This document shows positions 1-8,485 of a DNA stretch of 40,229 bases, piece by piece. Both the position numbers and the translations under genes were made by a program. Source of the stretch: a virus. Below the pieces are notes generated by a model. It was not told where the DNA came from and did not search any database. It worked only from the letters and a program-made list of their open reading frames with translations. Location: the IMG/VR virus record IMGVR_UViG_3300031977_001460, positions 1 to 40,229 of that record, one strand, 5' to 3'. Each line of letters opens with the position of its first letter. The first letter of the stretch is position 1.

Positions 1-30
1 GTTCCAGAGCAAAAGCCCTGAACTTTACGC

Positions 31-219
31 CTACCCCCCGCTCATGTGGTCGTCCATCTTCTCCTGATTAACCGACCTAAACACCTGCCGATACTCTTCG
101 CTTGTGTTCAACCATTCGTAATGGATTGCTTTATCATGCCCTGCTATTCGGCAGGCTTCCTTCATGGTTGCACACTTGCGATACAGTCGCAGTAGTTGCT
201 CTTGGTCAGGCGTAAGCAT
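31..219 (-). CDS. Small helix-turn-helix protein (phBC6A51-like)
   Basis: 62 aa. The stretch around residues 12-46 (YRKCATMKEACRIAGHDK, then a W and an acidic helix) has the spacing of the short HTH found in phBC6A51-type phage proteins and transposase-like DNA-binding domains, where it binds DNA as part of packaging or regulation. The ATG overlaps the upstream TAA as TAATG, so it is translationally coupled to the 122-aa gene. It is the last gene of the strand. If the genome is circular, it lies about 76 nt before the small terminase, which is where such proteins are often found. Function is inferred from the fold and position only. Confidence 0.7.
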   Translation of the reverse strand: MLTPDQEQLLRLYRKCATMKEACRIAGHDKAIHYEWLNTSEEYRQVFRSVNQEKMDDHMSGG

Positions 220-587
220 TAGTCTTCCAGTACCACAACCAGCAGGTCACACGCTGCCGTGTCTGCCGTTGCCTTGAGTACCAATCCGGGGAACAGTCTC
301 ATCAGTGCTGACTCACCGGGCTTGAGCTTCCCGAAGTCCACTTGTCCCGTACTGTCAGGTCCATACTTAATGAAGTTGGTGCTGTCCAGATTCTTCATGT
401 AACAATAGCCCTCTGAGGTGAGGTCCGTTGTATCCACAGTCTCTGCTGATGTGCCGATGTTCTGCGTTAGTACCTTGTAGCCTGCTGTAGTCTGGTCAAC
501 CTGTACGCTGGTTGGCCCGACTCTGTTGATGGTCAGCTCACCGTTGGTAACAGTGAAGTTTGCAGCAATCGTTATTTCATTCGCCAT
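219..587 (-). CDS. Hypothetical beta-rich phage protein
   Basis: 122 aa, acidic and rich in Thr, Val and Gly, with alternating hydrophobic residues that suggest beta strands. No signal peptide and no motif I recognise. The composition fits a small structural or decoration protein, but that is a guess. The start is ATG after a weak purine run (AAAGAGA), and the first codons overlap the end of the HNH gene by 11 nt, so expression probably depends on coupling. Confidence 0.7.
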   Translation of the reverse strand: MANEITIAANFTVTNGELTINRVGPTSVQVDQTTAGYKVLTQNIGTSAETVDTTDLTSEGYCYMKNLDSTNFIKYGPDSTGQVDFGKLKPGESALMRLFPGLVLKATADTAACDLLVVVLED

Positions 588-903
588 TCTCTTTCATCTG
601 TCCTTCGCCCCTGCAAAGGATTTGTTTGTCTCTCCATGTCTTCCTTGCGTGGCAACTCCGACACGCCGATTTTAGATTCTTCCACTCAAGTCGCTTTGGA
701 TCGCTCAACCCATCAAACGGTATGACGTGATCAACCTCTTGTGCCTTTGCCGCTTGGCAATACTGGCAAACAGGATGCAACTCGATATACCGATTTCTAA
801 GCTGATGCCATTCGCCGTCATAACCCCTTTTGTGTGCTGCTTCCCTTTGTGGGGGTTGAAACTGTCGTTTGGCTTTCGCTCGCTTTGGTTGGAAACTTCT
901 CAT
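577..903 (-). CDS. HNH endonuclease
   Basis: 108 aa. A basic N-terminus (residues 1-26) precedes an HNH fold: the C46-x2-C49 pair, the D58-H59 pair in the EVDHV motif, N76, and the C81-x2-C84-H85 zinc site. This is the compact HNH form that in many HK97-like phages sits beside the terminase genes and is needed for DNA packaging and cleavage with TerL. Here it would be 5' of TerS if the ends of the window join. The ATG has no good Shine-Dalgarno, and the gene overlaps the preceding 60-aa gene by 86 nt. Confidence 0.85.
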   Translation of the reverse strand: MRSFQPKRAKAKRQFQPPQREAAHKRGYDGEWHQLRNRYIELHPVCQYCQAAKAQEVDHVIPFDGLSDPKRLEWKNLKSACRSCHARKTWRDKQILCRGEGQMKENGE

Positions 904-1000
904 AAAACACGATTGTCTTCAAAAGCCCCCGAAGGTGGCGTTGTTCCTCTTTCAGTTCTTCAAGCCGATTCTGTACCGACTGCTTGCTTGGTAGCTGCAT
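818..1000 (-). CDS. Small charged protein with short coiled coil
   Basis: 60 aa. Residues 6-28 (Q-x-RLEELKEEQRHLRGLL) form a likely coiled coil; the tail is rich in Ser and Thr. The ATG is preceded by a strong ribosome site (GGGGAG, 3 nt before the ATG). It overlaps the sulfotransferase end by 41 nt and the HNH start by 86 nt, which is long for this genome, so it is less certain than its neighbours. No function can be assigned. Confidence 0.5.
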   Translation of the reverse strand: MQLPSKQSVQNRLEELKEEQRHLRGLLKTIVFYEKFPTKASESQTTVSTPTKGSSTQKGL

Positions 1001-1919
1001 CTTCTCCCCTTAATTCATAACCGAGTATTTTCATCACTTCGCCGTGGTCTTCTTCGATCTTTGCGACCTGCTCGTCCGTGAGAACGTCTTTCCAGCCGCC
1101 CACCGTTCCACTTCGGAAAAAAGAGTCTGATTTGTGTTCGCTCTCCTGAAAACCCTCTCTCTCTTCCTGTTTCTTCAGTTTTGCAAACTCGACCTGCTCT
1201 AGTGCAGCCGACACTCTGGGACGACCTCTCAGTACAGTCAAATCGCCTGTTTTTTCGTAGAGTTCGATTATCTCTTGTTCACACTCGCACTCTTCCAGAT
1301 ACGGCATCCCCATTGCCAAAGCGATGTAATAAAAGCACTCCTCGCTGTGTGCTTGCATGTCCTCATATTTGAAAGCAGCGACTCTCGGTGGTGCGTCTGA
1401 GCCTGTCCATGATTTGACGTGCCAACTCCATGACCCTTGCGCTTCCCATGCGTAGCAGTCTTTTCTGCCGGTAATCATCCAGCGACCCATTGCCTGAATT
1501 GCCTCATCAATCGAGCAGTCTTTGTATTTTGCATAGGATACGGCAACGTCTCGTGGATCTCTCACCAGGTATGCACCACCCTTTGTGAGATCGTCGGGGA
1601 CAGTGTTGCAGTCCTCTACACTACAATTAGAATCGTGTATCTTCAGACGCACATCTTGACCCTTAGCGAGTCGCAGATGTTCGACGTAAGCCTTTTTGAG
1701 TAATGCAGGGCGTTCATCAAAGCCGATTTCTTCTGCTGGTTTTCTTGCTGCGATCTCCCACGGTGCAACCGCATGAATACCTTCAACAATTGTGTCTGGT
1801 TTGTTGATATCGCAACTCCCGTGCATAAAAGCACGCAAGAACATCCTGACCCATGTATTTCCCGAACGCGGGTAACTGGCGAGCCAATAAATGCCTGATT
1901 GAATCTTGATGGTCTTCAT
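960..1919 (-). CDS. PAPS-dependent sulfotransferase
   Basis: 319 aa, a full-length single-domain sulfotransferase that should move a sulfate group from PAPS onto a hydroxyl or amine, probably on sugar or tyrosine. The 5'-phosphosulfate loop YPRSGNTW is at residues 16-23; the likely catalytic His is H95 in RLKIHD; the 3'-phosphate site LVRDPRDVAVSY is at 118-129; and the C-terminal PAPS motif (FFRSGTVGGWK) lies near 275-285. All key elements are intact. The start is the ATG overlapping the preceding TGA (ATGA) rather than an upstream codon. It is co-transcribed just after the fibre-like proteins, so a virion or host surface glycan is the natural substrate to suspect; the true acceptor is unknown. 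Confidence 0.9.
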   Translation of the reverse strand: MKTIKIQSGIYWLASYPRSGNTWVRMFLRAFMHGSCDINKPDTIVEGIHAVAPWEIAARKPAEEIGFDERPALLKKAYVEHLRLAKGQDVRLKIHDSNCSVEDCNTVPDDLTKGGAYLVRDPRDVAVSYAKYKDCSIDEAIQAMGRWMITGRKDCYAWEAQGSWSWHVKSWTGSDAPPRVAAFKYEDMQAHSEECFYYIALAMGMPYLEECECEQEIIELYEKTGDLTVLRGRPRVSAALEQVEFAKLKKQEEREGFQESEHKSDSFFRSGTVGGWKDVLTDEQVAKIEEDHGEVMKILGYELRGEDAATKQAVGTESA

Positions 1920-2332
1920 GTCGTAATAATCCCCTTGCACGGTCCTTCGTATCCCCAATGAAAGACATCGCCGTTTGTCAGCGTTCCCTTATATTCAACG
2001 CGGTAAGTGTTGCCGCCTGTGGTGAATATTGTGTTGGCGAGTGAGTGCTTGAAGTTGTATCCAGTCGTGTCTTTGGTCCACAAAGCGTTATCTGTGACAG
2101 GAGTGTCTATGACAGACGTTGCGATTGTCACTGATGGTGTTGCGATTGCCGTGGCCTCTGCCTGGCTCGACCTGTCAAACACCTTGCAAGTAATTGAAGA
2201 GAAGTCGGCCTGCTCTAACCAGCTACCCTCACCCTTCACGCCAGTTGCCGAGCCACTTCCATTGTCCGAAGTCAATCGCCCGAGCATGACATTGGTGCTG
2301 TCTTCCTGAAACTCAACGTAATGCAAAATCAT
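1916..2332 (-). CDS. Hypothetical beta-rich protein
   Basis: 138 aa. Thr-, Ser- and Gly-rich, with a C-terminal half (GGNTYRVEYKGTLTNGDVFHWGYEG) that reads as consecutive beta strands like those of head-tail or fibre accessory proteins. The ATG overlaps the upstream TGA as ATGA and has AGGAGA 8 nt before it, so this start is well supported. It sits between the 82-aa protein and the sulfotransferase in a coupled run. I do not recognise the family. Confidence 0.75.
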   Translation of the reverse strand: MILHYVEFQEDSTNVMLGRLTSDNGSGSATGVKGEGSWLEQADFSSITCKVFDRSSQAEATAIATPSVTIATSVIDTPVTDNALWTKDTTGYNFKHSLANTIFTTGGNTYRVEYKGTLTNGDVFHWGYEGPCKGIITT

Positions 2333-2577
2333 CCAATATCTCCTGCTTGTGAGCCTGGTTGATAAACGCTTGACTTCTGCGGCCCTGCGTGAAATATCGC
2401 ACCCTTCTTCGCTCCGATTGTGTAAACCGAACCAGATGCACCACCCAACAAACACGTATCACCCTGTTGCAGCCCTGCATGGTAATGGGACAACGCCCCC
2501 ACATGCGGAGAACCAATAACAACGGCTCCACCCGCTTCACCGTCCCAGAAAAAATGAATCAGGTGCGTCGTAATCAC
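2329..2577 (-). CDS. Hypothetical glycine-rich protein
   Basis: 82 aa with many Gly, Ala and His residues and a pattern of short turns (for example SPHVGALSHYHAGLQQGD, where Gly recurs every 6-10 residues), suggesting a small repetitive beta structure. It starts with GTG that overlaps the upstream TGA as GTGA. No known domain is recognised. Its place between the coiled-coil peptide and the 138-aa protein suggests a virion accessory role, but the sequence does not prove this. Confidence 0.65.
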   Translation of the reverse strand: MITTHLIHFFWDGEAGGAVVIGSPHVGALSHYHAGLQQGDTCLLGGASGSVYTIGAKKGAIFHAGPQKSSVYQPGSQAGDIG

Positions 2578-2705
2578 TTGTCAGAACCCGTTGGTTTTGG
2601 TTTCTTCAATTCGTCGTTCTCGGCCTTGAGCCGGACAATCTCTGCCGTCTGTTGCTCGATTGTTACATACAGCTTGCCGATGATTTGTAATGCTTGTGTG
2701 TCCAT
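2574..2705 (-). CDS. 43-aa coiled-coil protein
   Basis: A short protein made almost wholly of one amphipathic helix (MDTQALQIIGKLYVTIEQQT onwards, followed by a heptad-like EIVRLKAENDELKK). The ATG has GAGGGGA just upstream, a strong ribosome site. It begins 7 nt after the 940-aa repeat protein stop and overlaps the next gene as GTGA. Such peptides occur as trimerisation or chaperone elements next to fibre genes; here that is only inference. Confidence 0.65.
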   Translation of the reverse strand: MDTQALQIIGKLYVTIEQQTAEIVRLKAENDELKKPKPTGSDK

Positions 2706-2712
2706 AATCCCC

Positions 2713-5535
2713 TCACTCATAGAAAAAGTTGACTTGGCAGGCATTCGCACCAGGGGCACTGTTACCCTCGCTGTTTGTCGAACACGCCGCCGTGATTGCT
2801 GTTGTAAATTCAACGCCGCATGGGGGAACAGGTAACGCAAAACCGCTACCGTTCGTGTCTCCCGCTGTTGGTACGAAGAACTGCATAACTGGTGTTGTTG
2901 TGCCGACTGTCACGCTCCCCTGTGCCGTGTTGAACAATTGCAAATACAATGGGCTCGCTGTGGTATTCATTACATACCCGCCATAGAACGTCCCTGCACC
3001 TGCTTTGACTGCTACTGCTGTTTCATCGAGGTCGTTGTCGTAAAAATAAGAACAACCACCCGATGCTTGTGCAGTGATCTGCGAGACAGTCACATCGCCG
3101 ATGGTGTTCGACCCGGTTGGCAATGCACCCACAACGTCCACTTGTAATTCTGAGCCACTGACCGCGTTGTCTAATAGCTCGACGGCTGTTTGGATTGCGG
3201 AGAGTGCTGTATTAGCTGTTGACTGATTTGCAGCAGTCGCGGCTCCACTCGGCAATGCGGAAGACACAATGTCAACTTGCAACTCAGAACCGCTGACAGT
3301 GTTATCCAGCAACTCAACGGCTGTCTGGATTGCAGACAATGCGGAGTTTGCAGTGCTTTGATTCGCGGCAGTCGCGGCCCCACTCGGTAACGCGGAAGAC
3401 ACAACATCAACTTGCATTTCAGTCCCGCTCACCGCTCCTGCAACTGTGGCAAGATTGGTGTCCATCGCGGCAGTGTCTGCGAGAATGCCAGTTGTCGCGG
3501 TATCAATTGAGTCTAGCACTGCATTGTCTACCGCAGACAATTCGGCTGTCACAACGTCTGAATTTGTGAGTGCTCTGATATCCAGAGACGTAGCATTAAC
3601 TGTCACTGTCGCGGCTGACACGTCGAGAGCCGAACCCTCCTGAATGAACAATGCGCCAGAAGCGTTGACTTGCAACGGCGTATAGTCTCCATCTGTGTCA
3701 CAGAGCGAAGCCAGCGTGTCGTTCCTGACAGCCAAAGACATTGTTCCCGTGTCGCCCGTGGTGTGTGCTGCGTCTTCCGAATATTGTGTCCCACCACCAG
3801 CCGCACCCGTCGTTACTCGCAATTCACCATCAGCGTTAATTGACAACGGAACATAGTCACCATCTACACCAAAGTCAGACTGCGTATCCTGACGCACCGC
3901 CAAAGCCATCACCCCCGCATCTCCGGTCTGGTGTGCCGCATCTTCTGCGAGAACGATATTGTCGATCAACTGCAATGCAGTGAGTGCTGCACCGTCCTCT
4001 TGAACGGCAAAAGTACCTGCATTGGTTACTGCGTGCGAACCAACCGTAAGAGTACCGCTGACCGCTGCGTTAATCGCCGCCAGATCACCCGCCGCAGTAT
4101 CCGGCAAGGTCGCGAGCGTCACATCGTTATTCGCTCCGAGGTCAACTGTGAGCGTTCCTTCAACCGCAGTCTGAATAGCAGAGAGTGCTGTATTGGCTGT
4201 TGACTGATTTGCTGCGGTTGCTGCCCCGGTTGGAAGTGCAGAAGTAATCACATCGACCTGCATTTCTGAACCGCTGATCGCATTGTCGATTGTCTCTACG
4301 GCTGTCTTGATCGCGGAAAGGTTTACATCATCAGTCGAGATACTGACCCGCTGAGTCTCTGCACCCGCGTTGCCCGCACCAACATCCAGTCCGTCTGAGA
4401 TCTCCTGAATAGATGTCTTCAGGTTGCCGCCTGTCGTTGCCCCAATATTGACATAACCACTTCCGTTGTTAGCCACCAGGATCGACCGGCCCAACACGGC
4501 AATGTCTGAGTCGTCAATCGTCGCGTCGATTCTCTCAGACTTCGGACCAAGAGACGTTGTGTGAAACAGAACTTGCATTCGGAAGTGGGTTTGCGCGCCA
4601 GCACCGTTCGTGTAGACAACCCTGAAATATTTTGCCTCGGGAATCATCGTGTGGGTAAACGGTGCAGACGCCGCACTAAACGTGTGTGTTTCCTGCTTGT
4701 CCCAGTTCGTCCCATCAGTTGAGTATTCAAAGGAAATACCATTCGCCGCTGAGTCCACATCCGAGTCAATGAACAGGACGATAGAACCATAATTTGTCAG
4801 GTCGTCGGCTGTTCCTGTGAAGGTTGCGCCGCCTGACAATGGGGTGGATGTCGAATTGTTAGAAGACACTGTTCCCGCTTGTAGCACAGTCAGCGTGCCG
4901 CTAACGGCTGAGTTGATCGCCGCTAAATCTCCCGCCGCAGTGTCAGGCAGAGTGGCGAGAGTCACATCGTTGTTTGCCCCTAAGTCAACAGTCAGCGTAC
5001 CCTCAACGGCTGTCTGTATCGCGGAAAGTGCCGTATTTGCTGTGCTTTGGTTCGCTGCTGTCGCAGCCCCAGACGGCAACGGGAGACTTAAAGCCGACAC
5101 CGGCTGAGTTACGCCAGAACCATCGACCGTGAGAGTTCCCGCTACGCTTGCTGCAATCGCATCTAACACCGCATTGTCTGTCGCTGAGAGATTCGCGGTA
5201 ACGGTCCCACCTACCGTCAATGTTCCCTCGACCGCCGCCTGAATCGCCGATAATGCCGTGTTCCCTGTGGTTTGTAGTGCCGATGTGGCAGCGCCGGACG
5301 GCAACCCCACTGTGAGCGTCCCAGCAACAGACGCCGCAATCGCGTCCAGAACAGCGTTATCAGTGTCGCTGAGTGCAACCGGGAAGGGGTTTGACGACGT
5401 GCTACCAACAATGTTGGCTGTGTTGTCTGGCCCAAACGCAATCTTGGAGTACGGCCAATTCACCGAATTGATGGTGTCCACTGAGAAAATGGCACCGTCG
5501 TTGGTTGAAGCTGATGCTTGTATCTGGTCTGCCAT
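2713..5535 (-). CDS. Repetitive tail-fibre-like protein
   Basis: 940 aa, low in Cys and aromatics, very rich in Ala, Thr, Ser, Val and Asp. Most of it consists of degenerate repeats. One module reads GAATAANQSTANTALSAIQT followed by AVEGTLTV or LLDNxVSGSELQVD; another reads LSATDNAVLDAIAASVAGTLTV; a third reads LATLPDTAAGDLAAIN. Residues of about 215-330 form a non-repeat beta domain, and the last 120 residues (after SGGCSYFYDND) another, which may be the distal tip. Repeats of this kind are seen in long fibres and structural proteins of aquatic phages. The ATG overlaps the LamG gene stop as TAATG. Host binding is the likely role, unproven. Confidence 0.85.
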   Translation of the reverse strand: MADQIQASASTNDGAIFSVDTINSVNWPYSKIAFGPDNTANIVGSTSSNPFPVALSDTDNAVLDAIAASVAGTLTVGLPSGAATSALQTTGNTALSAIQAAVEGTLTVGGTVTANLSATDNAVLDAIAASVAGTLTVDGSGVTQPVSALSLPLPSGAATAANQSTANTALSAIQTAVEGTLTVDLGANNDVTLATLPDTAAGDLAAINSAVSGTLTVLQAGTVSSNNSTSTPLSGGATFTGTADDLTNYGSIVLFIDSDVDSAANGISFEYSTDGTNWDKQETHTFSAASAPFTHTMIPEAKYFRVVYTNGAGAQTHFRMQVLFHTTSLGPKSERIDATIDDSDIAVLGRSILVANNGSGYVNIGATTGGNLKTSIQEISDGLDVGAGNAGAETQRVSISTDDVNLSAIKTAVETIDNAISGSEMQVDVITSALPTGAATAANQSTANTALSAIQTAVEGTLTVDLGANNDVTLATLPDTAAGDLAAINAAVSGTLTVGSHAVTNAGTFAVQEDGAALTALQLIDNIVLAEDAAHQTGDAGVMALAVRQDTQSDFGVDGDYVPLSINADGELRVTTGAAGGGTQYSEDAAHTTGDTGTMSLAVRNDTLASLCDTDGDYTPLQVNASGALFIQEGSALDVSAATVTVNATSLDIRALTNSDVVTAELSAVDNAVLDSIDTATTGILADTAAMDTNLATVAGAVSGTEMQVDVVSSALPSGAATAANQSTANSALSAIQTAVELLDNTVSGSELQVDIVSSALPSGAATAANQSTANTALSAIQTAVELLDNAVSGSELQVDVVGALPTGSNTIGDVTVSQITAQASGGCSYFYDNDLDETAVAVKAGAGTFYGGYVMNTTASPLYLQLFNTAQGSVTVGTTTPVMQFFVPTAGDTNGSGFALPVPPCGVEFTTAITAACSTNSEGNSAPGANACQVNFFYE

Positions 5536-6560
5536 TATCTACCTACTCCAGTGAGCGTAAGTGTCGGTCTGCCCGCCGCTGTGATTGCACTCGTGAACGT
5601 GCTGTTGTGATCCGATGTGGTATCAGAACCACCGTCATTAGTTCCCCGTGTCCGACGCCTGATATATTTCCCAACGTCTGCGCTGACCGTAGTATATGTG
5701 CTGGAAGTCGCACCCGAGATATCCGCTTCGTTCGTACCCGTTCCGTCGTCGCTGCGAGTCCACTGATAGCTGTATGTGATCGTTCCGTTGGTTCCTGATC
5801 CATACGGGGAATCCAGACCCCATGTTGCGCCGCTTGCAGAAAGAGTGGACCCAACACTAGCTGTACCCGAAACGCTGTCTAAACCTGATACCACGACTGG
5901 CTCCGGCCCATTTTCTAGCTCAGTAATTTCAGAAGAGGTCAGGTCATCCGACCAAATCATGACCCCGGCAAAACGACCTTCTGTTGGGTCTTGCCCACCT
6001 TGACGGCGGGCAAGTCGAACTACACCTGAACCTGTCCTAAAGGATCTCGATGTACCCGTTGACCCAGTAGAGGAACCGTCCTCGTAATGGGTGAGAGTAG
6101 CACCACTCCAAGTGGACGCTAAAGTCGCCCAGCCAATCGCTGCTGCACTTCCCACATTGACGAGATTACCAGACGCAGAGAATAACCAGCTTCTGTAAGT
6201 TCCAGACCGGACTTCTAAAAGGCCACCATCAAAATCCAAAAACGATCTAGTTGAATACGTAGCATCCAAATCGTGATGGACATATACTGTGAAATTATTC
6301 GTTGCTTCCATGTCATCGTGGACAGTGCTGGGAAAGTCAACATAATCACCGTAATCAAAATCGAGAGACTTGCTCAACCAGTTGTTCGGGCCAGTAGTAG
6401 AGGAAACACTTGTATTGCCTGCGCTGAGTGTACCGTGGTATGAGTTCCCTGAGTAGTCTAGTACGTCCGTATTGGCTGCGTCATCCAGGCAAGGAGCGTG
6501 GAGTACCAGAGTAGACGGCGCAGAGTTACTGCCTAAACCTAACAGGGAATTAAACGACAT
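5535..6560 (-). CDS. LamG/Ig-like fibre or adhesin protein
   Basis: 341 aa. Residues of about 15-215 resemble a concanavalin-type LamG jellyroll: a DYSGNSYHGTL entry, KSLDFDYGDYVDFP, a central NFTVYVHHD strand, and a FAGVMIWSDDLTSSEI strand with an E-L-E-N-G end, the usual LamG-3 signature. Residues of about 225-325 look like an Ig-like or bacterial adhesion domain (YSYQWTRSDDGTG, then ISGATSSTYTTVSADVGKYI). No signal peptide, so it is presumably a virion protein that binds glycans. ATG overlaps the previous TAA (TAATG) with AAGGTG upstream. It directly precedes the 940-aa repeat protein, fitting a fibre pair. Confidence 0.85.
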   Translation of the reverse strand: MSFNSLLGLGSNSAPSTLVLHAPCLDDAANTDVLDYSGNSYHGTLSAGNTSVSSTTGPNNWLSKSLDFDYGDYVDFPSTVHDDMEATNNFTVYVHHDLDATYSTRSFLDFDGGLLEVRSGTYRSWLFSASGNLVNVGSAAAIGWATLASTWSGATLTHYEDGSSTGSTGTSRSFRTGSGVVRLARRQGGQDPTEGRFAGVMIWSDDLTSSEITELENGPEPVVVSGLDSVSGTASVGSTLSASGATWGLDSPYGSGTNGTITYSYQWTRSDDGTGTNEADISGATSSTYTTVSADVGKYIRRRTRGTNDGGSDTTSDHNSTFTSAITAAGRPTLTLTGVGR

Positions 6561-6865
6561 TAGACACCTTGCACTGCTGCGTCAAGTGAGTTCGCTTCCG
6601 CTTTCGCGGACTGAAATTCTGCAACCAATGCATCCTTCTCAGCCTTCAACGCCAACGCCGCCTCGTCCGTTGGATGGGCAATCGCGTATTCGTCCACCTG
6701 TGACGCCCAACCATCTGCACTTGCGTAGGATGTTTGCATACTGGCAAGCGTGGAGGCGATTCCCGAGAACGCACCCTTAGCAACAGTCAGTTTCTGCTGC
6801 TCGCCTGCCAAATCGCGAACAATGCGAGATTTGATATCCAGAAGCTGTGAGAATGAATGAGCCAT
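6560..6865 (-). CDS. Hypothetical helical protein
   Basis: 101 aa, strongly helical and Ala-rich, with coiled-coil stretches at residues 8-35 and 68-95 (LALKAEKDALVAEFQSAKAE). No transmembrane segment. The ATG has AGGAGAGA about 8 nt upstream. It is coupled to the LamG gene by a 1-nt overlap, which suggests an accessory or assembly role for the fibre, by analogy only. Confidence 0.75.
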   Translation of the reverse strand: MAHSFSQLLDIKSRIVRDLAGEQQKLTVAKGAFSGIASTLASMQTSYASADGWASQVDEYAIAHPTDEAALALKAEKDALVAEFQSAKAEANSLDAAVQGV

Positions 6866-7183
6866 CTATTTTCTCTCCTGCATTAACATTGATTCAATGA
6901 ACGATGCGATAATGGATAACACCAGAGGCTTGATTAAGAACCAAACAGCCAGTGCAATCACATTACCGTACACCTCCTGCTTAACATGCCGCAACGCACC
7001 CGTCTTAAATGTATCTGTGTCGGACGGGCCACCACAGAGCATTATATTTTCTGCGGCCTTCTGCCCCCTCGATGAGCGGGCGTATTCGTCAATCGCGTCG
7101 ATTATTTTCTTCTGTTTTTTTCCGGGATGTTTCGCCGCAACAGCAGAGCAGACAACGCTAGATTCGTAGGTCGGTTTATTCAT
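6866..7183 (-). CDS. Small membrane protein
   Basis: 105 aa. A basic soluble N-terminal part (AKHPGKKQKKIIDAIDEYARS) is followed by a hydrophobic segment at about residues 73-100 (GNVIALAVWFLIKPLVLSII), long enough for one membrane span or a hairpin. It overlaps the stop of the signal-peptide protein by 8 nt and belongs to a set of short membrane proteins in the presumed lysis region. A holin role is possible but there is no diagnostic motif. Confidence 0.7.
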   Translation of the reverse strand: MNKPTYESSVVCSAVAAKHPGKKQKKIIDAIDEYARSSRGQKAAENIMLCGGPSDTDTFKTGALRHVKQEVYGNVIALAVWFLIKPLVLSIIASFIESMLMQERK

Positions 7184-7685
7184 TTACCCAGACCCTTCTG
7201 TTCTCGTATCTGCATCCGTACTTTGTGCAGATCTTGAATCGGCGGACCTCCCAATGTCCACTTGAGGCCATCTGAGGACTGTCGTGCATCATTGAGTGAA
7301 TCCAGACCAACGCTTCCGCTGATTGCCGCTCTAGTGCCTCACGGTCAATTCCGTGTTCTTGTGCGATATGCTCTGCAAGGTTACTGCCTGAGTAGGACCA
7401 CCGACGCCCACCATTGGCCTGGTACTGCATTGCCTTCTCATAGAGAACCATCGCGGGATCTGGTTCTTCTTGCGTCTCGCCCGCCGAAGTCTCGTACTCG
7501 CGAATCTTTTGCTGGAGTTCTTCAACCGTTGATTTCAGGTCTGCAATCTGTTTCTCGTATTCAGGCAAGACAGACTGCGAAGATTCCGACTGGTCATCGA
7601 TGTGCGGTTCGGTCTTCGCGGTCTGCCCGCCCGATAATGCAATAGCACCTACCAGCAGCAAAATAGTTGTGCTTAACGCCTTCAT
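7176..7685 (-). CDS. Exported protein with coiled coil
   Basis: 169 aa. The N-terminus (MKALSTTILLLVGAIALSGG) is a typical signal peptide, with cleavage likely after residue 18-21. A coiled coil follows at about residues 40-68 (YEKQIADLKSTVEELQQKIR). The C-terminal part holds two Cys (ICTKYGC) and ends EVRRFKICTKYGC-RYENRRVWVNE. A good ribosome site (AGGAGC) precedes the ATG. It lies 8 nt after the papain-like protease. It could be a periplasmic spanin-like or protease partner; the family is unknown to me. Confidence 0.75.
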   Translation of the reverse strand: MKALSTTILLLVGAIALSGGQTAKTEPHIDDQSESSQSVLPEYEKQIADLKSTVEELQQKIREYETSAGETQEEPDPAMVLYEKAMQYQANGGRRWSYSGSNLAEHIAQEHGIDREALERQSAEALVWIHSMMHDSPQMASSGHWEVRRFKICTKYGCRYENRRVWVNE

Positions 7686-7693
7686 AATTGCTC

Positions 7694-8485
7694 CTAACCT
7701 GTAACCACACGCGGGGCTAACGCTTCATCTGGATTAGCACGGTTTCGCCCGTACCCCTCACGAAACACGGCCGTACCATTGCGGCCCCATCGCGTTCCCC
7801 ATGAGTTATTGATTCGGATACCGAACCCACCATCCAACGCGACTGGATCAACCGCCATCACAAGATGATGCCACCAATTGAAAGCCACACTCACTGGAAT
7901 TCTGAGGAGCAGGCAGGTCATCAGTTGGTCGAAGTTTCGTGGCTGCAAATCCCACCACTCATCTATCTGATACTTCCCTCGCTCCTTTTGCGCCCTGTCT
8001 GTCTGATACTGCCTGCTAATAGCGTCTTGAGGCCATAATTCTTGCGGCACAATCCCGTGCTTCACAATGTACTCAAGAGACTCTTCACCCCAGCCGCCTA
8101 CGTTTCGATAGTTTTTAATCGGTGCGGCTACGCTGGCGGGAGAAAGCCGCACTTTTGGTTGCCCCTGTGATAATCGCAGAATCTCCACGCAATGCACCGG
8201 CCCGTTTGCCCAGCAATAGTTTGTGCGCCCCTGATTCAGCACCGTAAGCCCTTCACGCTCACACAAATCAGATAGGCGAGACTCTGCCTTCTCCATATCT
8301 TCGATTCTCTCACGCCACTCACTGCGGGGAATCAACGGAATGTCAAACGGTGCGGCGTAGCCTTCACCGTATGGCGACTGGCTCCAATCACGCTTCTTGT
8401 AACCACGCGAGAACTCACGCAATTCCTGAACCGGATCGCGGTCGGTCAAAACGAGGTCTTGTGATGTGTCCGAGATATATGTCAT
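7694..8485 (-). CDS. Papain-like (C1A) cysteine protease
   Basis: 263 aa. Residues 84-100 carry the active-site block with oxyanion Gln85 and catalytic Cys91 (NQGRTNYCWANGPVHCV). Catalytic His is H207 in NWWHHLVMAVD, and the Asn is N227 in RINNSWGTRWGRNG. This is the complete Q-C-H-N set of papain-family enzymes; the first ~75 residues are not a classic inhibitor prodomain and there is no signal peptide. The ATG overlaps the preceding stop as ATGA. It follows three small membrane proteins and precedes an exported protein, which is the usual place of an endolysin, so a role in lysis or envelope proteolysis is inferred. A virion-maturation or entry protease is the main alternative. Confidence 0.88.
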   Translation of the reverse strand: MTYISDTSQDLVLTDRDPVQELREFSRGYKKRDWSQSPYGEGYAAPFDIPLIPRSEWRERIEDMEKAESRLSDLCEREGLTVLNQGRTNYCWANGPVHCVEILRLSQGQPKVRLSPASVAAPIKNYRNVGGWGEESLEYIVKHGIVPQELWPQDAISRQYQTDRAQKERGKYQIDEWWDLQPRNFDQLMTCLLLRIPVSVAFNWWHHLVMAVDPVALDGGFGIRINNSWGTRWGRNGTAVFREGYGRNRANPDEALAPRVVTG

